64,000 nucleotides of DNA from JAGOEF01 sp964511665 (GTDB lineage: Bacteria > Bacteroidota > Bacteroidia > Bacteroidales > ML635J-15), in NCBI GenBank assembly GCA_964511665.1, contig CAZEHA010000001.1, positions 1 through 64,000 on the forward strand. Direction: 5' to 3'. The position numbers and the translations under genes are program-made. This document shows positions 1 through 8,720 of this stretch, piece after piece. The notes below the pieces were generated by a model. The model did not search any database, was not told where the DNA came from, and saw only the letters and a list, made by a program, of their open reading frames with translations. The stretch's first letter is position 1, and each line of letters opens with the position of its first letter.

Positions 1-152
1 GGGGTCAGGCTCTCTACGAAGCCAAGGGCAGCGAAGAACCATGGGATGGAACCTATAATGGGAAACCTGTGCCACCTGCGCCTTACATGTATGTTATTAG
101 TCTTTTCAACGGTGAACCTGCTAAGACAGGGGTAGTTACCGTGGTGAGATAG
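1..152 (+). CDS. C-terminal fragment of a T9SS type B (gliding-motility-type) secreted protein
   Basis: Only the last 49 codons are in the window (reading frame begins at base 3, stop TAG at 150-152); the 5' part lies outside. The visible peptide has the end pattern of the CHU_C / type B sorting domain: W-D-G-T-Y-N-G-K-P-V, then a P-P-A-P-Y-M-Y-V stretch and a final strand of the form G-V-V-T-V-V-R. In the family this domain routes a signal-peptide-bearing protein through the type IX system to the cell surface. What the rest of the protein is cannot be said. A rho-independent terminator follows 23 bases after the stop. Confidence 0.75.
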   Translation, partial: GQALYEAKGSEEPWDGTYNGKPVPPAPYMYVISLFNGEPAKTGVVTVVR

Positions 153-175
153 TAACAACACCACATTAACAACAA

Positions 176-212
176 CATCAGATCGACGGCTTGCCGGTCT
201 GATGTTTTTTTT
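176..212 (+). terminator. Rho-independent terminator after the T9SS type B gene
   Basis: CATCAGA (176-182) pairs with TCTGATG (198-204), with an inner CGG/CCG pairing, followed by eight T (205-212). It closes the upstream transcription unit just before tgt. Confidence 0.85.
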
Positions 213-219
213 ATATTTG
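190..219 (+). promoter_or_regulatory. Bacteroidota-type promoter for tgt
   Basis: -7 element TATATTTG at 212-219, with CTTG (190-193) as a -33 candidate at 18-nt spacing. The start codon of tgt is 14 bases downstream, so the leader would be short. The -33 element lies within the terminator hairpin of the upstream gene. Confidence 0.5.
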
Positions 220-233
220 GGCAATTTTTCGCA

Positions 234-1364
234 ATGAAATTTAAAATTAATAATTACGATACTTCAACCCGTGCACGAGTTGGAGAAATAGTTACCGATC
301 ACGGAATAATTCATACTCCTGTTTTTATGCCGGTAGGAACGGCTGGAACTGTAAAAGGGGTTCATTTCGAAGAATTGAAAAACGACATTAATGCACAAAT
401 AATCTTAGGAAATACCTATCACCTTTATTTGAGACCTGGGCTCGATACTATAAAAAAAGCTGGAGGGCTTCACCAATTTATCGGATGGAACCTTCCAATA
501 TTGACTGACAGTGGAGGATATCAGGTATTTTCGCTGGCTGAAAATCGAAAATTAAATGAGGACGGTGCAATTTTTCGATCGCATATCGATGGGTCGAAAC
601 ATATATTCACCCCCGAAAATGTTGTTGATATTCAAAGGATTATAGGTTCAGATATTGTAATGGCATTTGATGAATGTACAGCCTATCCGGCTGAATATGA
701 TGATGCCAAATATTCGTTGGAACTTACACACCGTTGGCTCGACAGAGGGTGGCGGCATTTTCAACAAACAACTGCACACTATAAGCATTCTCAGACCTTT
801 TTCCCAATCGTTCAGGGAAGTATGTTTCGTGATTTACGTAAATATTCAGCCGAAAAAATAGCTTCGATTGAAGCAGAAGGCAACGCTATTGGAGGTTTAT
901 CGGTTGGAGAACCCAAGGAAATGATGTACGAAATGATTGACGTGGTGAACGAAATACTACCTACCGAAAAACCCCGTTATTTAATGGGTGTTGGAACGCC
1001 TGAAAATATTATTGAAGCTGTAGGTTTGGGGGTTGACATGTTCGATTGTGTAATGCCTACTCGTAACGGACGTAACGGAATGTTGTTTACCATGCATGGA
1101 CATATAAATATTAAAAACAAAAAATGGGAACACGATTATAGTCCTATTGATATTGAGGGTGATTCGTTTGTCGACAAGCAATATTCGAAGGCCTACCTTA
1201 GGCATCTGATTATATCGAACGAAATGTTAGGAGCCCAAATTGCCAGTATTCACAATCTGGCTTTTTACCAACGACTTATGCGAAAAATTAGAGAAACTAT
1301 CGAATCGGGAAACTTCTATTCCTGGAAAAATCAGGTACTAAAACAGATTGGAAAGCGATTGTGA
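234..1364 (+). CDS. tgt: Queuine/preQ1 tRNA-guanine transglycosylase
   Basis: 376 aa, full family length. It exchanges G34 of GUN-anticodon tRNAs for preQ1, a late step of queuosine synthesis in the cytosol. Visible signatures: N-T-Y-H-L-Y-L-R-P-G near residue 60, D-S-G-G-Y-Q-V-F, M-A-F-D-E-C, G-G-L-S-V-G-E and M-P-T-R-N-G-R-N-G. At the usual zinc site CxCxxC (residues 309, 311, 314) this protein has G, S and D; the downstream histidine of S-I-H-N-L remains. So the structural zinc is probably not bound as in E. coli Tgt. From memory, loss of these cysteines is frequent in Bacteroidota Tgt. The stop overlaps the GTG start of the next gene by 4 bases. Confidence 0.95.
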   Translation: MKFKINNYDTSTRARVGEIVTDHGIIHTPVFMPVGTAGTVKGVHFEELKNDINAQIILGNTYHLYLRPGLDTIKKAGGLHQFIGWNLPILTDSGGYQVFSLAENRKLNEDGAIFRSHIDGSKHIFTPENVVDIQRIIGSDIVMAFDECTAYPAEYDDAKYSLELTHRWLDRGWRHFQQTTAHYKHSQTFFPIVQGSMFRDLRKYSAEKIASIEAEGNAIGGLSVGEPKEMMYEMIDVVNEILPTEKPRYLMGVGTPENIIEAVGLGVDMFDCVMPTRNGRNGMLFTMHGHINIKNKKWEHDYSPIDIEGDSFVDKQYSKAYLRHLIISNEMLGAQIASIHNLAFYQRLMRKIRETIESGNFYSWKNQVLKQIGKRL

Positions 1365-2440
1365 AAAAGATCGATATATATATCATCAGAAAATTTCTGG
1401 GTACCTTTTTCTTTGCCCTTGCTTTGATTATTGCAATTTCTATTGTGTTCGATCTGAGCGAAAAAATGGATGACTTTATTGATAGAAACGCAACTCTCGA
1501 AGCCGTAATTTTCGACTATTATTTGAATTTTATACCCTATTTTGCCAATTTGTTTAGCGGGCTTTTTGTATTCATTTCGGTAATATTTTTTACCTCGAAG
1601 ATGGCTCAAAACACAGAGTTCATTGCATTATTAAGCAGTGGTTTTAGTTTTCGCAGAATATTGTTACCCTATTTTATATCAGCGGCAATCATTACTCTGT
1701 TCTCATTTAGCCTCGGTAATTTTGTAATACCCTCGGCAAACAAAGTCCGGCTCGAATTTCAGGAAATGTATTTAAAAGGTGGAAACTCAAATATAGGAGC
1801 TATAGATGTACACCGACAAATAAGTCCGGGCGTTTACATCTATCTTGAAAGTTACAACAGAAGCAGAAGTACCGGTTTTAGAATGACACTAGAGAAATTT
1901 GAGAACAACCGCTTAAAGTCGAAACTTTTTGCCGACAACATGATTTGGGACTCGATTACGAATAAATGGATTTTACAGAATTACTATATTCGGAATTTTG
2001 AGGGAGACAAAGAATCAATCATCGAAGGACATAGACTTGATACATCTATAAATCTGTCTCCTCACGATTTCAGCAAAAAACGTGAGATTGTTGAAACCAT
2101 GAACCGACAAGAGCTCAATGAATATATTGAACACCAAAAACTCATGGGCACTCCAGAAGTGGTTAATTCAGAACTTGAAAAGTACAACCGCATTGCAACT
2201 CCCTTTAGCACATTTATTTTAACACTGATTGGAGTTAGCTTGTCGGCACGTAAACGCAAGGGTGGAATGGGTTTAAACATTGGTATTGGCATTTTGTTGA
2301 GTTTCTCGTATGTGTTGTTTATGAGATTTGCCAGTATGTTTGCCATTAACAATACATTCTCGGCCTCGTTTTCGGTATGGATACCCAATATCTTGTATGC
2401 ACTGATAGCATTGGGATTGTACTTCAGTGCTCCCAAATAA
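1361..2440 (+). CDS. LptF/LptG (YjgP/YjgQ) family permease
   Basis: 359 aa with GTG start, overlapping tgt by four bases (GTGA), so the two are probably translationally coupled. The architecture is that of LPS-transport permeases: an N-terminal membrane segment starting I-Y-I-I-R-K-F-L-G-T-F, two more helices by residue 130, a soluble beta-rich middle region, and a C-terminal group of three helices preceded by the family-typical short conserved loop. In the family these proteins form the inner-membrane core of the LptB2FG ABC transporter that extracts LPS. Whether this copy is LptF or LptG cannot be decided from sequence reading alone. Confidence 0.88.
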   Translation: MKKIDIYIIRKFLGTFFFALALIIAISIVFDLSEKMDDFIDRNATLEAVIFDYYLNFIPYFANLFSGLFVFISVIFFTSKMAQNTEFIALLSSGFSFRRILLPYFISAAIITLFSFSLGNFVIPSANKVRLEFQEMYLKGGNSNIGAIDVHRQISPGVYIYLESYNRSRSTGFRMTLEKFENNRLKSKLFADNMIWDSITNKWILQNYYIRNFEGDKESIIEGHRLDTSINLSPHDFSKKREIVETMNRQELNEYIEHQKLMGTPEVVNSELEKYNRIATPFSTFILTLIGVSLSARKRKGGMGLNIGIGILLSFSYVLFMRFASMFAINNTFSASFSVWIPNILYALIALGLYFSAPK

Positions 2441-2465
2441 CCTAAGACTTACCAACACTATCAAT

Positions 2466-4010
2466 ATGACTAAAAACCTAAAAATTGAAGAGCTCAATTT
2501 GAAGCGTGAAAAACACAGCCTTGGAGGAGGAATTCAGTCCATCGAAAAACAAAAGGCAATGGGAAAACTTACCGCCCGCGAAAGAATTAACCTATTGCTC
2601 GATAAAGCCTCGTTCATGGAATATGACATGTTCATTAAACACGAAGCCCGTGATTTTGATATGGACAAGAAGGATATGCCCGGCGATGGAGTAATTATTG
2701 GCACAGGAACTATACATGGTTTTCCGGTATGTGTGTTTGCTCAGGATTTTACGGTTGCAGGAGGTTCGTTAGGTCTGATGCATGCACGTAAAATAACTAA
2801 AATTATGGATGTTGCACTTCAAAACCGTATTCCGCTTATTGGAATAAACGATTCGGGAGGTGCTCGTATTCAAGAGGGAGTAAACTCGCTGGCAGGATAT
2901 GGCGAAATTTTCTACCTGAACACGCTGGCAAGTGGTGTTATTCCACAAATTTCGGTAATTCTAGGACCCTGTGCCGGAGGGGCAGTATATTCGCCGGCAC
3001 TTACCGATTTTGTTTTTATGGTTGATAAGGTTTCGAAAATGTTTATTACCGGTCCCGAAGTAATAAAAACGGTTCTTGGCGAAGAAATATCAATGGAGGA
3101 GCTGGGAGGGGCACGTGTGCACAGCGAAATTACAGGGAACGCTCACTTTTTTGCCGAAACCGAAGAAGAGTGCTTTACACAGATAAGGAGCCTCTTACAA
3201 ATGATTCCATCTAACAATAGTGGAAATACTTTGAATATTGTGGCTGCCGAACCATTAACGGCCATTGACATAGCTACTGTTATTCCTGATGATCCAGCGC
3301 AACCTTACGATGTAAGAAACATCATTGAAGCGATAACCGACAAATCGGAGTTTATAGAAGTACAAGCTATGTGGGCTCAGAATATAGTAGTCGGATTTGG
3401 TCGAATTGCCGGTGAAACGGTTGGTTTTATTGCCAATCAACCTCTTTATCTTGCCGGTGTTCTCGATGTAGATTCATCTGATAAGTCGGCACGATTCATC
3501 CGGTTCTGTGATGCCTTTGAAATACCCTTGGTAACTTTGGTTGACCTTCCCGGATACCTTCCCGGTGTCGATCAGGAACACGCAGGTGTTATCAGGCACG
3601 GCGCTAAGGTGCTGTATTCGTATAGCGAAGCCACTGTCCCAAAACTGACAGTGATTTTACGTAAAGCATATGGCGGGGGCTATATAGCCATGAGTTCGCG
3701 TCACCTGAAAGCAGACTTTGTTTTTGCCTGGCCAAATGCCGAAATAGCAGTAATGGGTCCGCAAGGTGCAGCAAATATTATCTTTAAGAAAGAGATTGCA
3801 GAAGCCGAAGACCCCGATGCCATGAGAGCACAAAAAGTAACCGAATATCGCGATAGATTTGCTAATCCATATGTTGCTGCCGGAAAAGGCTATGTTGATT
3901 CAGTAATATCTCCGGCCGAAACACGAGAGGCATTGATACACGCTCTTAAGGTTTGTAAGGGTAAAGTTCGACAGAAGATTTCAAAAAAACATGGCATTGC
4001 GCCTTTCTAA
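2466..4010 (+). CDS. Biotin-dependent acyl-CoA carboxyltransferase subunit (methylmalonyl-CoA decarboxylase alpha / propionyl-CoA carboxylase beta)
   Basis: The open frame begins at 2427, inside the previous gene, but the ATG at 2466 gives the normal N-terminus of this family (514 aa: M-T-K-N-L-K-I-E-E-L). Crotonase-fold carboxyltransferase motifs are present in both halves: G-T-I-H-G-F-P-V, N-D-S-G-G-A-R-I-Q-E-G, G-P-C-A-G-G-A-V-Y-S-P in the N half, and Y-L-P-G-V-D-Q-E, R-K-A-Y-G-G-G-Y, M-G-P-Q-G-A-A in the C half. It moves a carboxyl group between biotin and an acyl-CoA such as propionyl- or methylmalonyl-CoA. The next gene is a biotin carrier. No biotin carboxylase is adjacent, which fits the sodium-pump decarboxylase type or a carboxylase partner encoded elsewhere. 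Confidence 0.92.
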   Translation: MTKNLKIEELNLKREKHSLGGGIQSIEKQKAMGKLTARERINLLLDKASFMEYDMFIKHEARDFDMDKKDMPGDGVIIGTGTIHGFPVCVFAQDFTVAGGSLGLMHARKITKIMDVALQNRIPLIGINDSGGARIQEGVNSLAGYGEIFYLNTLASGVIPQISVILGPCAGGAVYSPALTDFVFMVDKVSKMFITGPEVIKTVLGEEISMEELGGARVHSEITGNAHFFAETEEECFTQIRSLLQMIPSNNSGNTLNIVAAEPLTAIDIATVIPDDPAQPYDVRNIIEAITDKSEFIEVQAMWAQNIVVGFGRIAGETVGFIANQPLYLAGVLDVDSSDKSARFIRFCDAFEIPLVTLVDLPGYLPGVDQEHAGVIRHGAKVLYSYSEATVPKLTVILRKAYGGGYIAMSSRHLKADFVFAWPNAEIAVMGPQGAANIIFKKEIAEAEDPDAMRAQKVTEYRDRFANPYVAAGKGYVDSVISPAETREALIHALKVCKGKVRQKISKKHGIAPF

Positions 4011-4020
4011 AAATGAAATA

Positions 4021-4332
4021 ATGATGCATGATTTAGTAAATCTTAACATAGAAAATGGGGTGTACAAAACCCGTTTAACACCTAAATACACTATACGCAT
4101 AAAATACTCAGCACCCGACGAAAAGAGCATCAGGTCGGTGATTCCCGGTACCATTCTCGACATTCTTGTGAAGCCGGGATTGAGAATTGAACAGGGAACA
4201 CCCTTACTGGTGTTAGAAGCCATGAAAATGAACAATCTGGTGTGCTCACACAGCAAGGGTATAATTAAAAATATTCTAGTGAGTAAGGGAACAAAAGTAG
4301 CGAAAGCGGATGTTATGATTGAACTGAAGTAG
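4021..4332 (+). CDS. Biotin carboxyl carrier protein
   Basis: 103 aa from the ATG at 4021. The frame extends back to another ATG at 3991 that would overlap the preceding carboxyltransferase by 20 bases; both starts are possible and neither has a clear ribosome binding site. The C-terminal biotinyl domain is complete, with the biotin-accepting lysine in E-A-M-K-M (K69 from 4021) and a second half ending K-G-T-K-V-A-K-A-D-V. It carries the carboxyl group for the carboxyltransferase encoded immediately upstream. Carriers with this tandem arrangement are usual for methylmalonyl-/propionyl-CoA enzymes in Bacteroidota. Confidence 0.9.
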   Translation: MMHDLVNLNIENGVYKTRLTPKYTIRIKYSAPDEKSIRSVIPGTILDILVKPGLRIEQGTPLLVLEAMKMNNLVCSHSKGIIKNILVSKGTKVAKADVMIELK

Positions 4333-4358
4333 CAAACAGTCGGCACATCCCGAAACAC

Positions 4359-4937
4359 CTACAATACCAGTCTGCTTTCGATGATATGAATGAGACTGTG
4401 AATAATTTTTATGTGAACTTCCTGTATCCGGTCGGAATAGCCAAAGTGTGGCACCCGAATTTCGACATCACAGAGCGTGGCCATTGCTCCACCATTTTTT
4501 CCGGTAAGGCCAATAACTTTCATTCCACGGCAGTGGGCCGACTGTATTGCAGCTAATATATTAGGGCTATTGCCACTGGTGCTTATTGCAAGCAGCACAT
4601 CACCCGATTTGCCAACAGCTTCTACATAGCGCGAAAACACATGGTCGAAACCAAAATCATTGGCCACACAGGTAATATGCGATGGGTCGGATATAGCAAT
4701 AGCAGCAAGACCAGAACGGTTTTCGCGATAACGTCCACTCAGTTCTTCGGCAAAATGCATGGCGTCGCACATGCTGCCACCATTGCCGCAACTAATTATT
4801 TTATTGTTATTTTTAAGGGCTTCGATCATGTATTCAGCAGCCAATAAAATCTGTTCAAAATTGCTGTCATCCAACAAAAATTCATTAAGCACTTGCTGCG
4901 CTTCAGTAAATTCTTTTTTTAGTGATGAAACATTCAT
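4359..4937 (-). CDS. gmhA: D-sedoheptulose-7-phosphate isomerase
   Basis: 192 aa, SIS-domain protein of standard length. It converts sedoheptulose 7-phosphate to D-glycero-D-manno-heptose 7-phosphate, the first step toward ADP-heptose for LPS inner core. Visible signatures: S-C-G-N-G-G-S near residue 50, H-F-A-E-E-L-S-G-R-Y, A-I-S-T-S-G-N-S-P-N, and the C-terminal helix with E-V-H-I-K-I-I-H carrying the catalytic histidine. It starts 11 bases after the stop of the T9SS protein gene on the same strand, so it is probably the last gene of that minus-strand unit. Its end faces the biotin carrier gene convergently. Confidence 0.92.
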   Translation of the reverse strand: MNVSSLKKEFTEAQQVLNEFLLDDSNFEQILLAAEYMIEALKNNNKIISCGNGGSMCDAMHFAEELSGRYRENRSGLAAIAISDPSHITCVANDFGFDHVFSRYVEAVGKSGDVLLAISTSGNSPNILAAIQSAHCRGMKVIGLTGKNGGAMATLCDVEIRVPHFGYSDRIQEVHIKIIHSLIHIIESRLVL

Positions 4938-4948
4938 GTTAAAAACCG

Positions 4949-6004
4949 TTATTGTTTTACAAATCGTTGCACTTCACCGGTTTCTGTATTGTGTATGAAA
5001 TACACTCCCTGTTCAAGTTCCGATACATCAATTAAAGCACCTTCAGAGCAATCGGTGTATTGTTTCAGCATCCGGCCAAAACTGTCGTACACAATAAATG
5101 AACCCATTTCACCCCAAATCCTTATATAACTATCGGCCGGATTAGGGAAAATCTGTATGCTCTTTTTCGTTTTCAACACAGTGTTATTCCAATACATTGC
5201 GGTTTTTAGAAAATCAATCTTAATAATCTCTTCATCTTCGTTAAGGTAGGCAACGGCAAGTGGTTGACGCAATTCTTTTGCCCAGAAGAAATAATTATTA
5301 AACTGTTCACGCATAAACTCCATCGAGAATACCTCAATACCACCCATATATCCCTTAACCGAATCGACATAATAACCTGTTTCGTGAACTCTAATAACTT
5401 CGAAACTACCATAAGGTGTAGTCATAGTACCATAGGCATCAGCATGAAAGGTCTTGTAAATATTCCGTCGATATAATGAGTCGGGATTCGAAGAAACAAA
5501 ATTGTGCCATACCTGCCATGAAGCATGATTGACCAACTCGTTACCATAACTAAACGGGGCTGGCATAAGTACCTCTTCCTGCTGGTTATACACATTAGTC
5601 ATTCCATACCCAAAATCTGAACGGTATCCATTAATATGAAAACCATTTACATCGGTACGGAACATTATATAACCAAACATATTGGCAGGAGATGCACCAA
5701 AAGGTCCGGCATACAACACCGATGGTCCATAGGTATACGTATTAGAATCGGGGAAATCGTCCGAAAAAACGAGGTTGTTGTTAAGACCATAGCAGGCAAA
5801 TTTCAATGAATCTTCAACAAGAGAGCTAAAATCCCATACCTGGGGCTCGTTTACGGGTAACCCCAAATCGACAATTGCATTATTATCAACCGAAATAAGA
5901 AAGGTATCGCCTGGCTGTATTAAATCAAATTCATTAATGGTGATTTGAGCCAATACTATGTTCGCAACAAACAAAAACAAGGGTAAAGAGGCATATTTTT
6001 TCAT
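4949..6004 (-). CDS. Secreted protein with T9SS type A sorting domain, function unknown
   Basis: 351 aa from the ATG at 6004, which gives a proper signal peptide (M-K-K-Y-A-S-L-P-L-F, cleavage near L-A-Q). The open frame extends 45 codons further up to 6139 but that part overlaps the preceding gene and is not signal-like. The C-terminus has the type A pattern: I-F-P-N-P-A-D-S-Y, a middle V-Y-D-S-F-G-R and a final L-E-Q-G-V-Y-F-I-H, ending in basic residues. The central 250 residues are rich in aromatic and acidic residues with no domain I recognise. It sits between a saccharopine-dehydrogenase-like gene and gmhA. Confidence 0.8.
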   Translation of the reverse strand: MKKYASLPLFLFVANIVLAQITINEFDLIQPGDTFLISVDNNAIVDLGLPVNEPQVWDFSSLVEDSLKFACYGLNNNLVFSDDFPDSNTYTYGPSVLYAGPFGASPANMFGYIMFRTDVNGFHINGYRSDFGYGMTNVYNQQEEVLMPAPFSYGNELVNHASWQVWHNFVSSNPDSLYRRNIYKTFHADAYGTMTTPYGSFEVIRVHETGYYVDSVKGYMGGIEVFSMEFMREQFNNYFFWAKELRQPLAVAYLNEDEEIIKIDFLKTAMYWNNTVLKTKKSIQIFPNPADSYIRIWGEMGSFIVYDSFGRMLKQYTDCSEGALIDVSELEQGVYFIHNTETGEVQRFVKQ

Positions 6005-6080
6005 TGGCAAAGATATTACATTGCCAAATGTAATACATTTTCGGATGCTACAATTCAATATCGCTATTAAAATATTCCTG

Positions 6081-7418
6081 TTAATTAATGGTGAAGTGCT
6101 CCTCGGAAAACACCATTTCATATTCTTCCAATTCATCAAGAATTGGATTGTACAACTCGGGTATTACGGGAACACTGACTCCGGGAGTAGTAAATTGTTC
6201 CGTTAAAACCATTTTTGTGGCTATAGCTGCGGGTATTCCCACTGTAATTGCCATTGCAGTATTGGTTCTGTCTTTTCCGATATACACCATCGACGATTTT
6301 ATGCCGTGCATCTTGCCTTGCAGTTCATACTCGAACTGATGCTGCATCACAATCATATCTTTATCGTCGGCACCCAAGGCCCATTTTTCTTCGAGAAGTT
6401 TTTGCAAAATTTGTGCGGGAGTGGCGTTTTTCATATTTATTTTTCTTTCGTCGAAAATACCTAGCCATTCCATCTTTTTCATTACCTCGCCATCTCGCTC
6501 AAGCGACAGAAACTCACAAAGTTTATCCTCCACTTTTGCAAGGGGGTCGTAACGAAGATATGAGTTAATAAAATCGCGATAGCTTGCATTTTCTGAATCT
6601 TCATATACATAGGTATCATCGGTAATACCAAGTTGCACAAATACATTCCAGGCTTCGCAATAGCCGGGTCGGCGCATGGTTCCTCTAAATATTGTTGGGA
6701 TATCTTTTAAACCATAGGTTTCGCGATATGATAAGGAATCGCGATTGGGGTAAATTTCGAACTCACCATAGCCTGGCACCTCGGTTTTTTCGACACGCTT
6801 AAACATCAGGTGGTACGGAATATACTTGTATTTTCCGTTTCGTATAAACTTAGCTGTTCCCTGGCCGGCCAACACCACATTTCGCGGATTCCATGTAAAC
6901 TTATAGTGCCAGGGGTTGTCGTCGTATTCAGGCGCAATAAGACCGCCGGTGCTTGACTTAAACGACAGCAGTTTCCCCCCCTTTGATTTAACTTCATCAA
7001 TAACTCGCATAGCCGACATATGATCGAGCCCGGGATCAACACCTACCTCATTAATAAAAACCAGACCCTTAGCCTTCGCTTCAGCATCAATTGACTTCAT
7101 TTCGGGTGACACATACGATGCGGTAACCATATGCTTAGAATGCTCAAGACAAGCCTTGGCTATAACCGGGTGAAATCGTGCCGGCAACAGAGAAACCGCA
7201 ACGTCGCATTGACTCACATATTGCTGCACCAAGCTATCGTCGAGCACATCGAAATATACCGACCGGGCATTGGGATGAGAGTGAATTTTGCGGGACGCTA
7301 CAGCTGGGTCATTGTCGCCTACTATTATTTGCCAATCGTATTTTTCGCTTCCGCACAAAAGATATTCGATAAGTGAGGTGGCACTAAGGCCTGCTCCGAG
7401 CACAAGAACTGTTTTCAT
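6081..7418 (-). CDS. Saccharopine dehydrogenase-like NAD(P)-dependent oxidoreductase
   Basis: 445 aa. The N-terminal Rossmann motif is G-A-G-L-S-A (residues 8-13), followed by I-V-G-D-N-D at the end of the second strand. The family-typical catalytic-domain segments V-G-V-D-P-G-L-D-H-M-S-A and S-S-T-G-G-L are visible, and the length matches the Lys9-type reductase. Family members make or cleave saccharopine in lysine metabolism; bacterial homologues often act on related amino-acid substrates, so the exact substrate is uncertain. First gene of a three-gene minus-strand unit with the T9SS protein and gmhA, diverging from the DUF2147 gene. Confidence 0.85.
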   Translation of the reverse strand: MKTVLVLGAGLSATSLIEYLLCGSEKYDWQIIVGDNDPAVASRKIHSHPNARSVYFDVLDDSLVQQYVSQCDVAVSLLPARFHPVIAKACLEHSKHMVTASYVSPEMKSIDAEAKAKGLVFINEVGVDPGLDHMSAMRVIDEVKSKGGKLLSFKSSTGGLIAPEYDDNPWHYKFTWNPRNVVLAGQGTAKFIRNGKYKYIPYHLMFKRVEKTEVPGYGEFEIYPNRDSLSYRETYGLKDIPTIFRGTMRRPGYCEAWNVFVQLGITDDTYVYEDSENASYRDFINSYLRYDPLAKVEDKLCEFLSLERDGEVMKKMEWLGIFDERKINMKNATPAQILQKLLEEKWALGADDKDMIVMQHQFEYELQGKMHGIKSSMVYIGKDRTNTAMAITVGIPAAIATKMVLTEQFTTPGVSVPVIPELYNPILDELEEYEMVFSEEHFTIN

Positions 7419-7489
7419 TTCAACAATATTTTAGCGTTGCTAAACTATAACGAATATCTAATAGAAAAAAGATTTTTTTTGTATTAGAG

Positions 7490-7522
7490 TATGGTAAAAA
7501 ACACATCGATTGATTAGCTTTG
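7490..7522 (+). promoter_or_regulatory. Promoter for the DUF2147 gene
   Basis: -7 element TAGCTTTG (7515-7522) with TATG (7490-7493) as a weak -33 element at 21-nt spacing. The start codon is 28 bases downstream. Confidence 0.5.
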
Positions 7523-7550
7523 CACGCAACTATATTAGAATTATATTACT

Positions 7551-7979
7551 ATGAAATTTATTGCATTGTTGTCGGCTTGCATTACAATAGTGCTGTTTGG
7601 GTTTTCGCAACAAATTACCGGCAAATGGATTACGGTTGACGACAAGTCGGGTATCGACAAATCGGTAGTGCTATTGTTCGAGAAAGAAGGTCGCCTTTAT
7701 GGTAAAGTGGTAGAGATACTTGACACATCGCAGGGAGAAAATCCATTATGCAAAAAATGCCCCGGCAAATTGAAAGACCAACCAGTTATGGGTATGGTTG
7801 TGGTGAGAGGTCTCGAAAAAACAAAAAACGGATATGCGGGTAAGGATGCATTTCTTGAACCCGAAAGTGGATGGATAGTTGACGGGAAGCTATGGCTCGA
7901 AGGCGATGAGCTAAAGGTAAGGGCTATTGTAGGGGCTTTTCACCGAACACAAACATGGAAACGCTATAAACAGCTCTAA
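7551..7979 (+). CDS. DUF2147 family exported protein
   Basis: 142 aa. An N-terminal signal peptide (M-K-F-I-A-L-L-S-A, cleavage after the F-G-F-S-Q region) is followed by a single DUF2147 domain. Typical features are the opening I-T-G-K-W-I-T-V-D-D, the K-C-P-G-K motif with its two cysteines (C-K-K-C), the central G-L-E-K and the C-terminal R-T-Q-T-W-K-R. The domain is a periplasmic lipocalin-like barrel of unknown function, common in Bacteroidota and Proteobacteria. Monocistronic, with its own promoter; its end converges on purN only five bases away. Confidence 0.88.
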   Translation: MKFIALLSACITIVLFGFSQQITGKWITVDDKSGIDKSVVLLFEKEGRLYGKVVEILDTSQGENPLCKKCPGKLKDQPVMGMVVVRGLEKTKNGYAGKDAFLEPESGWIVDGKLWLEGDELKVRAIVGAFHRTQTWKRYKQL

Positions 7980-7984
7980 TATCG

Positions 7985-8560
7985 CTAAGGCAAATTACCT
8001 TTGGCTACCTGATATACAACTTCAGGATAATAGGTATATTCCAATTCATGAATTTTTTCAGCCAGGCTCTCAGGTGTGTCGTTTTCGTCAACGCTGCATT
8101 TCGATTGGTGTATAACAGAACCTTCGTCGTAACGTGTATTCACAAAATGTATGCTAATGCCCGATTCCGTTTCACCTGCAGCAATTACTGCCTCGTGCAC
8201 CCTACTACCATACATGCCTTTACCTCCATAGGCGGGTAACAAGGCCGGATGAATATTAATAATCTTGTAATGAAATGCATTTACAATGTTTTCGGGCATT
8301 AGCCACAAAAAACCGGCCAACACAATCAAATCAATCTCTTTATCAACAAGAAGTTTATAAACAATTTCGGTGTCGTAGAACTCGTGGCGACCAAAAATGA
8401 TCGTTTCAACACCCAAGCGCTGCGCTTTTTCGATAACAGCCGCATTCTGTTTATTGCAAAAAACTGCTGCTACTGCTGCATCGCTCTTGTTTGCAAAAAA
8501 GCGAATAATATTCTCGGCATTGGTTCCCGAACCTGAAGCAAAGATTGCTATTCTAGTCAT
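7985..8560 (-). CDS. purN: Phosphoribosylglycinamide formyltransferase 1
   Basis: 191 aa, normal length. It formylates GAR using 10-formyl-THF, the third step of purine synthesis. Seen: the N-terminal phosphate-binding loop F-A-S-G-S-G-T-N-A-E-N, the catalytic N-I-H-P-A-L-L-P segment, G-G-K-G-M-Y-G, and the downstream H-F-V..D region with catalytic Asp. It is transcribed from a consensus promoter at 8585-8615 on the minus strand and diverges from acpP. Confidence 0.94.
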   Translation of the reverse strand: MTRIAIFASGSGTNAENIIRFFANKSDAAVAAVFCNKQNAAVIEKAQRLGVETIIFGRHEFYDTEIVYKLLVDKEIDLIVLAGFLWLMPENIVNAFHYKIINIHPALLPAYGGKGMYGSRVHEAVIAAGETESGISIHFVNTRYDEGSVIHQSKCSVDENDTPESLAEKIHELEYTYYPEVVYQVAKGNLP

Positions 8561-8584
8561 AAATAGTGTGTTAAATTATGCATG

Positions 8585-8615
8585 CAAACTTACTGAAATC
8601 AAATCTGTTAACAAA
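8585..8615 (-). promoter_or_regulatory. Consensus promoter for purN
   Basis: On the minus strand TTTG (8615-8612), 19-nt spacer, TAAGTTTG (8592-8585): both elements match the Bacteroidota TTTG / TAnnTTTG consensus exactly. The start codon lies 24 bases downstream. Confidence 0.75.
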
Positions 8616-8641
8616 GACTGTTATTAAAATTAACTCGTTTG

Positions 8642-8674
8642 TTTTGTCAATCAATAGTTTATTTCGTTTATTTG
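8642..8674 (+). promoter_or_regulatory. Promoter for the acpP-fabF-rnc operon
   Basis: -33 TTTTG (8642-8646), 20-nt spacer, TTTATTTG (8667-8674), one base off the -7 consensus. A 46-base leader precedes acpP. Confidence 0.55.
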
Positions 8675-8720
8675 TAGCCTAAAATTTTTAAACCTTTACG
8701 TTTAACTAAATTAATTAATT

